Positions 45,052-53,978 of a stretch of 64,000 nt of DNA are shown one piece after another (within the stretch, counting starts at the first letter, position 1; each line of letters opens with the position of its first letter). This DNA is from an uncultured Romboutsia sp. (GTDB lineage Bacteria; Bacillota; Clostridia; Peptostreptococcales; Peptostreptococcaceae). A model generated the notes under the pieces. It was not told the DNA's origin, made no database searches, and saw nothing but the letters and a program-made list of their open reading frames with translations. The stretch is taken from contig CALFLM010000059.1 in the NCBI GenBank assembly GCA_937880075.1, forward strand, positions 1 through 64,000, written 5' to 3'. The position numbers were made by a program, and so were the translations under genes.

Positions 45052-45296
45052 AAATACAGAGATAAGAAATAGTAAACTATTTGATGTCTTACAGAGAGAG
45101 GGAATTGGTGTAAGCCCTTAGAATAGAATAGTTGAAGCAGTCTTTGAGTATCAGTCTTGAAATAATAGTATGGGCTGACGGTAGTTCCGTTATAGCTAAG
45201 GTTTTCCGAAGATATCATGATTTATTATGATAATTAGGGTGGTACCGCGAATATAATCCTCGCCCCTATAAGTTTTTATAGGCGCGGGGTTTTTAA
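45052..45296 (+). promoter_or_regulatory. T-box riboswitch controlling alaS
   Basis: The conserved T-box AGGGTGGTACCGCG is at 45236-45249. It is followed by a GC-rich terminator stem (45258-45289) and a T-run. Stem I features (AGTAA, AGAGAGAGGGAATTGGTG) are near 45070-45120. A GCA triplet at 45137-45139, followed by a purine, fits an alanine specifier. Uncharged tRNA-Ala would favour the antiterminator and alaS expression. The leader from 45297 to alaS shows no further element I recognise. Confidence 0.93.
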
Positions 45297-45438
45297 TTAT
45301 AAGGAATTTATTTATAAGTTCCGAGTGTTAAATTTGAATAACAAGCCGTATATATTTGGCAATACAAATGGTTTTGTTTGCTAAAAAGTTTAAGTAAAAC
45401 AAATTAAAAAATACATATAAAATAGGAGGAAATTTAAG

Positions 45439-48084
45439 ATGCAACAAATGGGATTAAATGAAATTAGAAGCAAATTTTTAAAATTCTTTGAATCTAAAGA
45501 TCACTACTTAAAAGAAAGTGCTTCTTTAGTGCCACAAAATGATAAAAGTTTATTACTTATAAACTCAGGTATGGCTCCACTTAAAAACTATTTTGCAGGT
45601 GTAGAAGTTCCACCAAGCGTTAGAATGACTACTTGCCAAAAGTGTATAAGAACAGGTGATATAGAAAATGTAGGAAAGACTGCTAGACATGGTACTTTTT
45701 TTGAAATGTTAGGTAACTTCTCATTTGGAGATTACTTCAAAGAACAGTCTATAGCTTGGGGATGGGAGTTTGTTACAGAGCACTTAAACATACCACAAGA
45801 AAAAGTATGGGTAACTGTATACGAAGAAGATGATGAAGCTTTTGCAATATGGGAAAATCAAATAAAAATACCAAAAGAGAGAATAGTTAGATTAGGAAAA
45901 GATGATAACTTCTGGGAAATAGGTATAGGACCTTGTGGACCATGTTCAGAATTATACTTTGATAGAGGAGAAGAATATGGATGTGATAATCCAGATTGTA
46001 AACCAGGATGTGACTGTGATAGATATTTAGAATTCTGGAACCATGTATTTACTCAATTTGATAGAGATGAAGAAGGTAACTATGGACAATTAGAACATAA
46101 AAATATAGATACAGGAATGGGTCTAGAAAGAATGGCTTGTATAATGCAAGGTGTTGATACTATATTTGACGTAGATACTATAAAGCATATATTAAATACT
46201 GTTGAAAATATGGCTGGTGTTAAATATGGAAAAGGTGGAAAAACTGATATATCAATAAGAATAATAACTGACCATATAAGAGCTGTAAGCTTTTTAGTTG
46301 CAGATGGAGTACTTCCATCAAATGAAGGTAGAGGATATGTTCTTAGAAGATTATTAAGAAGAGCAGCTAGACATGGTAAGTTACTAGGAATAAAGGAAAA
46401 CTTCTTATATAAATTAGTTGATGAAGTTATAAAAGTAAGTGGAGAAGCTTACCCAGAATTAGTAGAAAAAGAAAACTATATCAAAAAAGTTATAAGAATA
46501 GAAGAAGAAAAGTTCAACGAAACTATAGAACAAGGTATGGAAATATTAGCTTCTTATATAGAACAGTTAAAGAACAATGGAGAAACTATTTTAAGTGGAG
46601 AAAATGCATTTAAATTATATGACACTTATGGATTCCCAATAGACTTAACAAAAGAAATATTAGAAGAAGAACATTTATCAATAGATGAAGAAGCTTTCAA
46701 TGAAGAAATGAACAAACAAAGAGAAAGAGCTAGAAGTGCTAGAGGAAATATGGATGGAGAAAGCTGGAAAGAAGATCCATTATCAAAATTAGACTCTTCA
46801 GTAGCAAGTACTTTTGAAGGATATAATGAGTTAGAAAATTCAGGAATAATAAAAGCTATAGTTAAAGATAATGAAATAGTAGAATCAGCTGTAGCTGGAG
46901 ACAAAGTTGTTGTTGTATTAGATCAAACTACATTCTATCCAGAAGGTGGAGGTCAAGCTGGAGATAGCGGACTTTTAGTAAATAAAAATGAAGATATAAT
47001 AGTTGAAGTAATAGATACTAAAAAAGGTGCAAATAATACTATTAAGCACATAGGATTAGTAAAAAGTGGAATAATAAATAACGGAGAACAATTAAATACT
47101 ATAGTAAATAAAGAAATAAGAATGGCATCTGCTAGAAATCATAGTGCTACTCATATACTTCATAAAGTATTAAAAGAAGTATTAGGAGAACATGTTAATC
47201 AAGCAGGGTCACTTGTTACATCAGACAGATTAAGATTTGACGTAACTCACTTTGAAGCTATAACTAAAGAAGAATTAAAAGTCATAGAAGAAAAAGTAAA
47301 TGATATAATACTTGAATCTTTAAATATAACTTGTGAAAATATGAGTATAAGTGATGCGAAAAATAAAGGGGCTATGGCTTTATTCGGTGAAAAATATGGT
47401 GATGAAGTAAGAGTTGTTTCTATGGGAGACTACTCAATAGAACTTTGTGGAGGTACTCACCTAACTAATACTTCTCAAATAGGTATGTTTAAAATACTAT
47501 CTGAAGGTGGAGTAGCTGCAGGTGTTAGAAGAATAGAAGCTATAACAGGTAGAGCAGTTTATAACTACTTAAAAGAAAAAGAAGACGTAATATCTAATGT
47601 ATGTTCAAACTTAAAAACTAAAGAAGAGAGTTTAGCTCAAAAAGTAATTTCTTTAATAGAAGAAAATAAATCATTATCAAAAGAATTACACGAGATGAAA
47701 ACTAAGATGAGCTTGCAAGCAATAGACTCAGTACTTGATTCTAAAGTAGATGTAAATGGAGTTAATCTAGTAACTACTAAATTTGAAGGTATGGATATGA
47801 ATACTTTAAAAGAGGTTGCAGATAAATTAAGAGATAAACTAGTAAGCGGTGTTGTAGTACTTGCTAATATAGCTGATGAGAAGTTAAATCTTGTTGCTAC
47901 AGCAACTAAAGATGCAGTAGATAAAGGTGTTCATTGTGGAAATATAGTTAAAGCTATAGCACAGGTTGCTGGCGGAAAAGGTGGAGGAAGACCTAATATG
48001 GCTCAAGCAGGTGCACCAAATATTTCTAAGGTCGATGAAGCATTAAATCATGCAAGTGAAGTTTTAAAATCACAAGTTAAGTAA
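45439..48084 (+). CDS. alaS: Alanyl-tRNA synthetase
   Basis: An 881-residue class II synthetase. The aminoacylation domain (MGLNEIRSKFLKFFESKDH, RMTTCQKCIRTGDIENVG, GTFFEMLGNFSFGDYFK) is followed by the editing domain with zinc-site residues (HSATHILH near residue 570, CGGTHL). The C-terminal DHHA1 domain ends GGKGGGRPNMAQAGA. A cysteine-rich insert (GCDNPDCKPGCDCDRY) is normal for this group. It is expressed from the T-box leader upstream. Confidence 0.97.
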   Translation: MQQMGLNEIRSKFLKFFESKDHYLKESASLVPQNDKSLLLINSGMAPLKNYFAGVEVPPSVRMTTCQKCIRTGDIENVGKTARHGTFFEMLGNFSFGDYFKEQSIAWGWEFVTEHLNIPQEKVWVTVYEEDDEAFAIWENQIKIPKERIVRLGKDDNFWEIGIGPCGPCSELYFDRGEEYGCDNPDCKPGCDCDRYLEFWNHVFTQFDRDEEGNYGQLEHKNIDTGMGLERMACIMQGVDTIFDVDTIKHILNTVENMAGVKYGKGGKTDISIRIITDHIRAVSFLVADGVLPSNEGRGYVLRRLLRRAARHGKLLGIKENFLYKLVDEVIKVSGEAYPELVEKENYIKKVIRIEEEKFNETIEQGMEILASYIEQLKNNGETILSGENAFKLYDTYGFPIDLTKEILEEEHLSIDEEAFNEEMNKQRERARSARGNMDGESWKEDPLSKLDSSVASTFEGYNELENSGIIKAIVKDNEIVESAVAGDKVVVVLDQTTFYPEGGGQAGDSGLLVNKNEDIIVEVIDTKKGANNTIKHIGLVKSGIINNGEQLNTIVNKEIRMASARNHSATHILHKVLKEVLGEHVNQAGSLVTSDRLRFDVTHFEAITKEELKVIEEKVNDIILESLNITCENMSISDAKNKGAMALFGEKYGDEVRVVSMGDYSIELCGGTHLTNTSQIGMFKILSEGGVAAGVRRIEAITGRAVYNYLKEKEDVISNVCSNLKTKEESLAQKVISLIEENKSLSKELHEMKTKMSLQAIDSVLDSKVDVNGVNLVTTKFEGMDMNTLKEVADKLRDKLVSGVVVLANIADEKLNLVATATKDAVDKGVHCGNIVKAIAQVAGGKGGGRPNMAQAGAPNISKVDEALNHASEVLKSQVK

Positions 48085-48109
48085 TTCATATTTTAAGGGG
48101 GCTTTGAAA

Positions 48110-48367
48110 ATGAATAAAGATTTAGACTACACTATGAAATTTGAAGGAGTTTCAGAAGAAAAAATGAGTGTTTCCCAAGCTCTAGATTTTGTAAATGAGG
48201 CACTATTAGAAAAAGGATATAATCCTATAAATCAAATTATAGGGTACCTTCTTTCAGGAGATTCTAGTTATATAACTGGATATAAAAATGCAAGATCCAC
48301 AATTAAAAAATTTGAAAGAGATGAGATACTTGAAGAAGTAATAAAGCATTACTTAAATAGAAAGTAG
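48110..48367 (+). CDS. ireB: IreB family regulatory phosphoprotein (UPF0297)
   Basis: An 85-residue protein with NKDLDYTMKF at the start and the conserved GYNPINQIIGYLLSGDSSYITGYKNARSTIKK core. In Enterococcus faecalis IreB is phosphorylated on N-terminal threonines by the PASTA kinase IreK and affects cephalosporin resistance. Thr8 is in the corresponding region. The alaS-ireB-ruvX order is conserved. ATG 48110 follows AAGGGGG; TTG 48104 is too close. Confidence 0.93.
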   Translation: MNKDLDYTMKFEGVSEEKMSVSQALDFVNEALLEKGYNPINQIIGYLLSGDSSYITGYKNARSTIKKFERDEILEEVIKHYLNRK

Positions 48368-48377
48368 GTAAAAACTT

Positions 48378-50555
48378 ATGAAAAGGAAACTTGTATCAAT
48401 ACTACTTGCAGTGATGGTACTTATAGTTTCTATTCCAAAATATAGCTTTGCTGCTGAAAGTGGCAAAGTTATATTTATAAATATGAATAGAACTACTATC
48501 CAAGCAATGCAAAATATACCTAGTTTAAAGGCTGAGTTAGATAAAAGAGGATATATAGGTCTAATGAATGTAAGAGGTGACCAAGGTACAGATGATAAAA
48601 GGTCATTGGCAAGTATAGGTGCTGGAGGACGAGCAAATGTAGCATCTGACTCATATATAAATTTTAAAGAAGCAACTAAAGAAAATACAGTTATTTATAA
48701 AGCAACAACAGGACAGACTCCTAAGAAAATAAATGATTTATCAATAAATCAATCATTAAATGAAAATGAAGCAAATGGAGAATATGGCTCCACATTAGGT
48801 TCACTTGGGCAAACTTTATCAGATAATAATTTTAAGGTTGCAGTTTTAGGAAATAGTGATACAGTAGAAAATGGTGAAGTAAAAGAAAATAGAAATATAT
48901 GCTTAATAGCTATGGATAACTACGGTAGAGTTGAAGATGGAAATATTGAAGACATTAATGTAGAAGATGATACAATGCCATTTGGAATAAGAACTGATTA
49001 CGATAAATTAACTACAGAAACTAAGACATTATATGAAAACAATGATGCTTTATTTGTAGATTTAGGAGATACATATAGACTAGATGAATATAAAGGTTTT
49101 TTAAATGAGAAGACTTATTCTAAAATGAAAAAAACTATACATAATAATATAAGTAAATACTTAGAATCAGTATTTGAGATGGTAGGAGAAAATGATGTTG
49201 TTTATATAGCTAGCTCTTTCCCAAGCAAATTAGCTTATAAAAACAAAGAAAGATTATCTCCAATTATAAAGTTTAAAGGAAATGAAAAAGGACTATTATC
49301 TTCAGCTACAACAAGAAGAGATGGTATTGTAGCTAATATAGATGTAGGTGTAGATATACTTAATGAATTTGGGCTAAAAAATGAAGCTATGGTAGGTAGA
49401 GCCTATAGTATAATACAAAAAGAAGATAATGTAGATTTTTTATTACATGAGTTAGAAAAAATGGCAACAGTATCTAACATAAGAGCAAATGTTGTAAATA
49501 CTTTTGTAGGAGTTGTATCTGTATCTTGGGTTATAGGTATGGTAGCTATATTATTAAAAAATCGCATATCTAATAAAGAAAAAGTATTTTCTGTATTAAA
49601 AGAGTTTATAAAGTTAGGAATAATAATGCCATTAGCATTTTTATTAGCTCCCATATTTAACTTTAAGATGCCTGTATCTATGACTATAGGTATCATTATA
49701 ACAACACTTGTTTTATACTTATTAGGTAGACTTTTATTTAAAGATGATCTAAAACAAATGGGATTCTTTGCATTGGTAACTGTTGTAGTAATTGTAGTAG
49801 ATTGTATATTTGGAACTTACCTTATGAAAAATAATATAATGAGCTATGATGCAATTGTTGGAGCTAGATATTATGGTGTAGGTAATGAATATGAGGGTGT
49901 ATCTATAGCAAGTCCTATATTTGCATTTGCAGTATTATTAAACTATAATAAAAAGCTTCCAAAATGGTCAATAATAATAGCTTCAATATTAATATTAATA
50001 ACTAGTGCATATCCTACTATGGGTGCTAATGTTGGTGGAGCTATATCTCAAACGGCAGCATACTTATTGTTTATAATGCTTATATTTGATATTAAATTAG
50101 ACTTTAAGAAAGCAATATTAATATTTTTAGTAGTTGTTGGAGTAGTTGGAGCATTTGCATTTTTGGATATAGTATCAGGAAGTGAGTCTCACTTGGGATT
50201 ATTTGTACAACAGATATTATTAAATGGACCAAGTACTATAATACAAACCTTTGCTAGAAAAATAGGTATGAATGTCAAATTAGCTCAAACTAGTGTGTGG
50301 GTAAATATATTATTAGTAGGAATATTTATAATAGGAGTATTTATAATTAAACCACCGAGACAATTTAGAATGATAGCTAAAAGATATCCTATGATATTTA
50401 AAGGATTTATAGCATCTATGGTTGGATGTATAGTAACTCTTTTAGTAAATGATTCAGGAATAGTTGCATCATCTACAGCATCTATTTATATATTAATACC
50501 TCTTATAATAATAAGCATTAATATGTTAGTACTTGAAAATAAAGATAATGATTAA
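48378..50555 (+). CDS. Uncharacterised membrane protein with large N-terminal ectodomain
   Basis: A 725-residue protein. A signal peptide (KRKLVSILLAVMVLIVSI, then FAAES) precedes about 360 extracytoplasmic residues and then eight to ten hydrophobic helices (from about residue 378 to the end). The ectodomain contains VIFINMNRTT, YGSTLGSLGQTLSDN, ALFVDLGDTYR and an R-R-DGIVANIDVG segment, faintly like alkaline-phosphatase-superfamily proteins. I cannot identify catalytic residues. The gene occupies the place between ireB and ruvX in clostridia related to C. difficile. The function is unknown; envelope polymer metabolism or transport is a guess. Confidence 0.7.
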   Translation: MKRKLVSILLAVMVLIVSIPKYSFAAESGKVIFINMNRTTIQAMQNIPSLKAELDKRGYIGLMNVRGDQGTDDKRSLASIGAGGRANVASDSYINFKEATKENTVIYKATTGQTPKKINDLSINQSLNENEANGEYGSTLGSLGQTLSDNNFKVAVLGNSDTVENGEVKENRNICLIAMDNYGRVEDGNIEDINVEDDTMPFGIRTDYDKLTTETKTLYENNDALFVDLGDTYRLDEYKGFLNEKTYSKMKKTIHNNISKYLESVFEMVGENDVVYIASSFPSKLAYKNKERLSPIIKFKGNEKGLLSSATTRRDGIVANIDVGVDILNEFGLKNEAMVGRAYSIIQKEDNVDFLLHELEKMATVSNIRANVVNTFVGVVSVSWVIGMVAILLKNRISNKEKVFSVLKEFIKLGIIMPLAFLLAPIFNFKMPVSMTIGIIITTLVLYLLGRLLFKDDLKQMGFFALVTVVVIVVDCIFGTYLMKNNIMSYDAIVGARYYGVGNEYEGVSIASPIFAFAVLLNYNKKLPKWSIIIASILILITSAYPTMGANVGGAISQTAAYLLFIMLIFDIKLDFKKAILIFLVVVGVVGAFAFLDIVSGSESHLGLFVQQILLNGPSTIIQTFARKIGMNVKLAQTSVWVNILLVGIFIIGVFIIKPPRQFRMIAKRYPMIFKGFIASMVGCIVTLLVNDSGIVASSTASIYILIPLIIISINMLVLENKDND

Positions 50556-50556
50556 T

Positions 50557-50592
50557 AAAATTAGTCAGGTTAAATATCCTGACTAATTTTTA
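50557..50592 (+). terminator. Terminator after the membrane protein gene
   Basis: Perfect stem AAAATTAGTCAGG / CCTGACTAATTTT followed by a T-rich stretch. Confidence 0.88.
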
Positions 50593-50707
50593 TTTATAGT
50601 ATATAATGTTATATATAACAAATGTATTAATAAACACTGTATGGATAAATTAAAATAAGATAATAGTTTTATATTGAAATTTATAAAATTGAATAAGGAG
50701 AAATAAT

Positions 50708-51133
50708 ATGCTAGACGGAAGAGTAATGGGACTTGATATAGGAGACAAAACTATTGGAGTTGCTGTAAGTGACCTAATGGGACTTACAGCACAAGGAGTT
50801 AAGACTGTAAAGAGAGTAGGAAAGAAGAAAGATATAGAAGCATTGAAAGAAATAATAAAAGAAAGGCAAGTTAATAAAATAGTTTCAGGACTTCCTAAAA
50901 ATATGAATGGGACATTAGGACCTCAAGGTGAAAAGGTTATAAAATTTTGTGAACTATTAGAGGAAGAAACAGGTATAAAGATAGAATATTGGGATGAACG
51001 ATTATCCACAGTAGCTGCTGAAAGAACTCTTATACAAGGCAATGTAAGAAGAGAAAATAGAAAAGGTGTAATAGATATGGTTGCAGCGGTAATAATATTA
51101 CAAGGTTACTTAGATAGACAAAGAAATTTTTAA
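50708..51133 (+). CDS. ruvX: Holliday junction resolvase-like RuvX (YqgF)
   Basis: A 141-residue RNase H-fold protein also implicated in 16S rRNA 5'-end maturation. [15 protein letters not shown] with the first aspartate, [14 protein letters not shown], and the [15 protein letters not shown] and [17 protein letters not shown] segments are all present. Normal size. Confidence 0.95.
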   Translation: MLDGRVMGLDIGDKTIGVAVSDLMGLTAQGVKTVKRVGKKKDIEALKEIIKERQVNKIVSGLPKNMNGTLGPQGEKVIKFCELLEEETGIKIEYWDERLSTVAAERTLIQGNVRRENRKGVIDMVAAVIILQGYLDRQRNF

Positions 51134-51200
51134 AATATATATAAAATTATAGTTTTATGATATATAATATAATTAATAAATAAAACAGAGGTGAAAATGC

Positions 51201-51470
51201 ATGCAAGAAAACATAATAAACTTAATAGATGAAAATGGTGTAGAAAGCCAATTTGAAATAATATTAACACTAGAAGCTGAAGGTAAAGAATATGCTATAT
51301 TAATGCCAGTTGAGGAAGAAGAAGCAGAAGAAGCATTAGTATTTAGAATAGACCAAGATGAACAAGGTGAAATATTAGTTCCACTAGAAGATGACAAAGA
51401 ATATGAAATAGTTGTGGATGTATACAATACATTGATGGAAGAAGAAGGATTAAACTTCGATGAAGAATAA
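51201..51470 (+). CDS. DUF1292 family protein (YrzB-like)
   Basis: An 89-residue acidic protein with the family pattern NIINLIDENGVESQFEIILTLE, EYAILMPVEEEE and VDVYNTLMEEE. It follows ruvX as yrzB does in B. subtilis (alaS-yrzL-yrrK-yrzB). The function is unknown. Confidence 0.9.
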   Translation: MQENIINLIDENGVESQFEIILTLEAEGKEYAILMPVEEEEAEEALVFRIDQDEQGEILVPLEDDKEYEIVVDVYNTLMEEEGLNFDEE

Positions 51471-51476
51471 TTAGTA

Positions 51477-51515
51477 AAAAAGACTTTTCAAATTAAATTT
51501 TGGGAAGTCTTTTTT
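51477..51515 (+). terminator. Terminator after the DUF1292 gene
   Basis: AAAAAGACTT..TC pairs with GA..AGTCTTTTTT across an AT-rich loop, ending in TTTTTT. Confidence 0.8.
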
Positions 51516-51579
51516 CGTGTGTAAATTTATTATATTCAGGGAAAAATATTTAAAAATTGATTAGGAAGGAGTTAAAAAA

Positions 51580-52473
51580 GTGAAAAAAAAGAGATTAATT
51601 TTATTATTATTGATATTAATTAGTTTTGTATCTACTTTTAATGCATATTGTTTTAGTGAAAGTGAGATTAGAGAATATAAAATGGTAGAGAATATTCTTT
51701 TAATAGGATTAGATGGAAATAATGATAAACTTCCTAAAAGGTCTGATACTATGATAATATTAACTATAGATAAATTAAATAAATCTTTAAAACTTACATC
51801 TTTGGCAAGAGATACTTTAGTTAAAATTCCAGGAATAGGAGAAGAAAAATTAACCCATGCCTATGCATATGGTCAAGAGGAACTATTAATTCAAACTATA
51901 AATGAAAACTTTGATTTAAATATAAAAGACTATGCAGTAGTAAACTTTAAATCATTTATTGATATAGTAGACATAATAGGTGGAGTGGATATTGATGTAA
52001 ATGAGAAAGAAATACATCACTTAAATGAAGTAATAAAAGATTGTTATATGGTAAACCATGATGATGATAAAAATATAGAGTATATAACAAGTAGTGGGAG
52101 TAATAATTTAAATGGATATCAAGCTCTTGCTTATGCTAGAATAAGAAAATTAGATACAATATATAAAAGAGATGAAAGAGAAAGGCTAATACTAACTAAC
52201 ATAGCACATAAACTATCTGATGTTTCTATAAGTAAATATCCACAAATAGCAAAAAGTATATTAAGACATGTAAAAGTTAATATAGCATTCAATAAGATAA
52301 TAGATTTAGCATTTATAGCTCATGAGTTAGCAAATTATGATATAAGACAATTAGAATTTCCTGTATCAGAGTATAGAGAAGAAGGTAGAATTGGAGAAAA
52401 AGATACTTATGTAGTTAAATGGGATAAAAATAAAAATATAGAGTTATTACATCAGTTTATATATAGCAATTAG
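51580..52473 (+). CDS. LytR-CpsA-Psr (LCP) family protein
   Basis: A 297-residue extracellular phosphotransferase-like protein that links polymers such as secondary wall polysaccharides to peptidoglycan. The N-terminal signal anchor KKKRLILLLLILISFVSTF is followed by NILLIGLDGNND, RSDTMIILTID, SLARDTLVKIPG, KLTHAYAYG, GGVDIDV and ALAYARIRKLD..KRDERER with the conserved arginines. GTG start after AAGGAG. Confidence 0.92.
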   Translation: MKKKRLILLLLILISFVSTFNAYCFSESEIREYKMVENILLIGLDGNNDKLPKRSDTMIILTIDKLNKSLKLTSLARDTLVKIPGIGEEKLTHAYAYGQEELLIQTINENFDLNIKDYAVVNFKSFIDIVDIIGGVDIDVNEKEIHHLNEVIKDCYMVNHDDDKNIEYITSSGSNNLNGYQALAYARIRKLDTIYKRDERERLILTNIAHKLSDVSISKYPQIAKSILRHVKVNIAFNKIIDLAFIAHELANYDIRQLEFPVSEYREEGRIGEKDTYVVKWDKNKNIELLHQFIYSN

Positions 52474-52495
52474 TGGGTATAATCAAAATATTGTA

Positions 52496-52525
52496 ATTGA
52501 CAATAAATTTATTATCAATTAAAAT
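52496..52525 (+). promoter_or_regulatory. fur promoter overlapped by a 24-base palindrome
   Basis: TTGACA (52497-52502), 17 bases, TAAAAT (52520-52525). A 24-base palindrome with one mismatched pair (52496-52519, ATTGACAATAAA / TTTATTATCAAT) covers the -35 and the spacer exactly. It looks like an autoregulatory operator, although its layout is not the usual 7-1-7 Fur box. Confidence 0.65.
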
Positions 52526-52565
52526 ATTTAATAAAGATTATCAGTTGAAAATAAGGGTGATTAGT

Positions 52566-53003
52566 ATGAATACTATGGATATATTAAAAGAAAAATTAAG
52601 AGAAACGGGATTTAAAATAACTCCTCAAAGAAGAGCCGTAATAGACATTTTATTAAAACATAACAGTGAACATTTAAGTAGTGAACAAATATATGATTTA
52701 GTTAGAGTTGGTTGTCCGGAAATAGGACTAGCTACAGTTTACAGAACTATGCAATTATTAGATGAAATAGGAGTAATATCAAAGCTTAATTTAGATGATG
52801 GATGTATAAGATATGAAATTAGTCTAAATAAAGATGAATGTCATAATCATCATCACTTAATATGCAAAAATTGCTCAAAGATAATAGAGGTTCAAGAGGA
52901 TTTATTAGAGAACATAGAAAATGAAATCCAAGAAATATATAAATTTGATATAATAGATCATGATGTAAAATTCTACGGATTATGTGAAGATTGTAAAGAA
53001 TAA
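52566..53003 (+). CDS. fur: Fur family transcriptional regulator
   Basis: A 145-residue metal-dependent repressor. The winged helix (KITPQRRAVIDILL, HLSSEQIYDLV, IGLATVYRTMQLLDEIGVI) is followed by the metal-binding dimerisation part with HNHHHLICKNCSKI and the second CEDC zinc pair. In C. difficile the gene at this locus (CD1287) is Fur, which favours iron sensing over zinc (Zur) or peroxide (PerR); the residues alone do not settle it. ATG 52566 follows AAGGGTGAT. Confidence 0.9.
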   Translation: MNTMDILKEKLRETGFKITPQRRAVIDILLKHNSEHLSSEQIYDLVRVGCPEIGLATVYRTMQLLDEIGVISKLNLDDGCIRYEISLNKDECHNHHHLICKNCSKIIEVQEDLLENIENEIQEIYKFDIIDHDVKFYGLCEDCKE

Positions 53004-53007
53004 TAAT

Positions 53008-53041
53008 AAAAATATAAGTCTCTTTTGAGACTTATATTTTT
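53008..53041. terminator. Bidirectional terminator between fur and the ydjM-like gene
   Basis: A perfect 15-bp stem with TTTT loop (53008-53022, 53027-53041) has A residues before and T residues after, so it works both ways. The end of the reverse-strand gene lies inside the stem. Confidence 0.9.
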
Positions 53042-53769
53042 ATTGTAGAAAAAATAATAGAACACATTAATATAACTACTATTAAAATTTCTAAAGCATT
53101 ATTAAAAAAGCTTCCAACTCTAAAATATCCTAAAGAATACTTTTTATTACTAATAGGATAAAATAAAGGAATACCGGATTTTGTAAATAAATCACCTAAA
53201 AATAAATGACTTGCATATCCTATAGTTCCAAAAAATGATAAATTAGATATATTATATATTATCTCTATTTGCTTAAGTAAAAAATAGATTACAATAATTG
53301 CAAATATGCTGTGTGAAAAACTTCTATGTTTAAGCCATGGAAAAGAAGCTAACATTAAGAAGAAAATAACAAAATATATTTTAACTTTTATAAAGAATAA
53401 GCATAGAGATAAAAGTATAAGTGTTAAAGATAAAAGTATTTTTCTAAGTAGTATATGATTAAGCTTAGATTCTAATACTATTATTGCTATAAACGTTATA
53501 ATTGAGCTTAAGAAAAAATTATTATTTATCTTAAGGGATATAAAAAATATAGCGAAGTTAATTATATATATAACTATTTTTAATATCATTTTTGAAGCAT
53601 CTTGCTTTAAAAATACATTAGAAATTGTAGAGTTAGACTCATCTAAGTCGGGAAGTATAGAAAATATAGCAGCCAACATAATATTAAAGATGGAAATAGG
53701 AATCTTAAATAGTATACAAGCTTGGATAGTACTCAAAATACCTATTGTACAATGGGTTTTACCACGCAT
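53032..53769 (-). CDS. YdjM-like membrane-bound metal-dependent hydrolase family protein
   Basis: A 245-residue reverse-strand protein with about six membrane helices. The start MRGKTHCTIG, the ILPDLDESNS motif, HRSFSHSIFA and GYASHLFLGDLFTKSGIPLFYPI carry the His/Asp residues typical of the DUF457/YdjM family. The family is predicted to be a zinc-type hydrolase related to phospholipase C; its biological role is unclear. The start at 53769 (after AGGAGG) is chosen over 53808. Confidence 0.88.
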   Translation of the reverse strand: MRGKTHCTIGILSTIQACILFKIPISIFNIMLAAIFSILPDLDESNSTISNVFLKQDASKMILKIVIYIINFAIFFISLKINNNFFLSSIITFIAIIVLESKLNHILLRKILLSLTLILLSLCLFFIKVKIYFVIFFLMLASFPWLKHRSFSHSIFAIIVIYFLLKQIEIIYNISNLSFFGTIGYASHLFLGDLFTKSGIPLFYPISNKKYSLGYFRVGSFFNNALEILIVVILMCSIIFSTIKI

Positions 53770-53878
53770 ATATCCTCCTAAAATTATAATATAGTTTGAG
53801 AATATCAAAATAAATTTAATTTGTCAAAATAATACACTAAATGTATTTTAAATATTACTTAAATTATATATAAAATTA

Positions 53879-53887
53879 TGGTACAAT
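53879..53887 (+). promoter_or_regulatory. Candidate extended -10 promoter for the RNase J gene
   Basis: TGGTACAAT has an extended -10 form with no convincing -35. It lies about 90 bases before the gene. Confidence 0.35.
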
Positions 53888-53978
53888 AATAATAACTGGT
53901 AAAGAGTGCGTGATTTGATATTATTAAAAAACTGTAGAACGTGTTTGAAAACTAAATAGACAGAAGGAGATGATGCGA

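Noticed and set aside
45015..45218. Reverse-strand 67-codon ORF
   Set aside because: It lies in the T-box leader, whose RNA structure explains the sequence.
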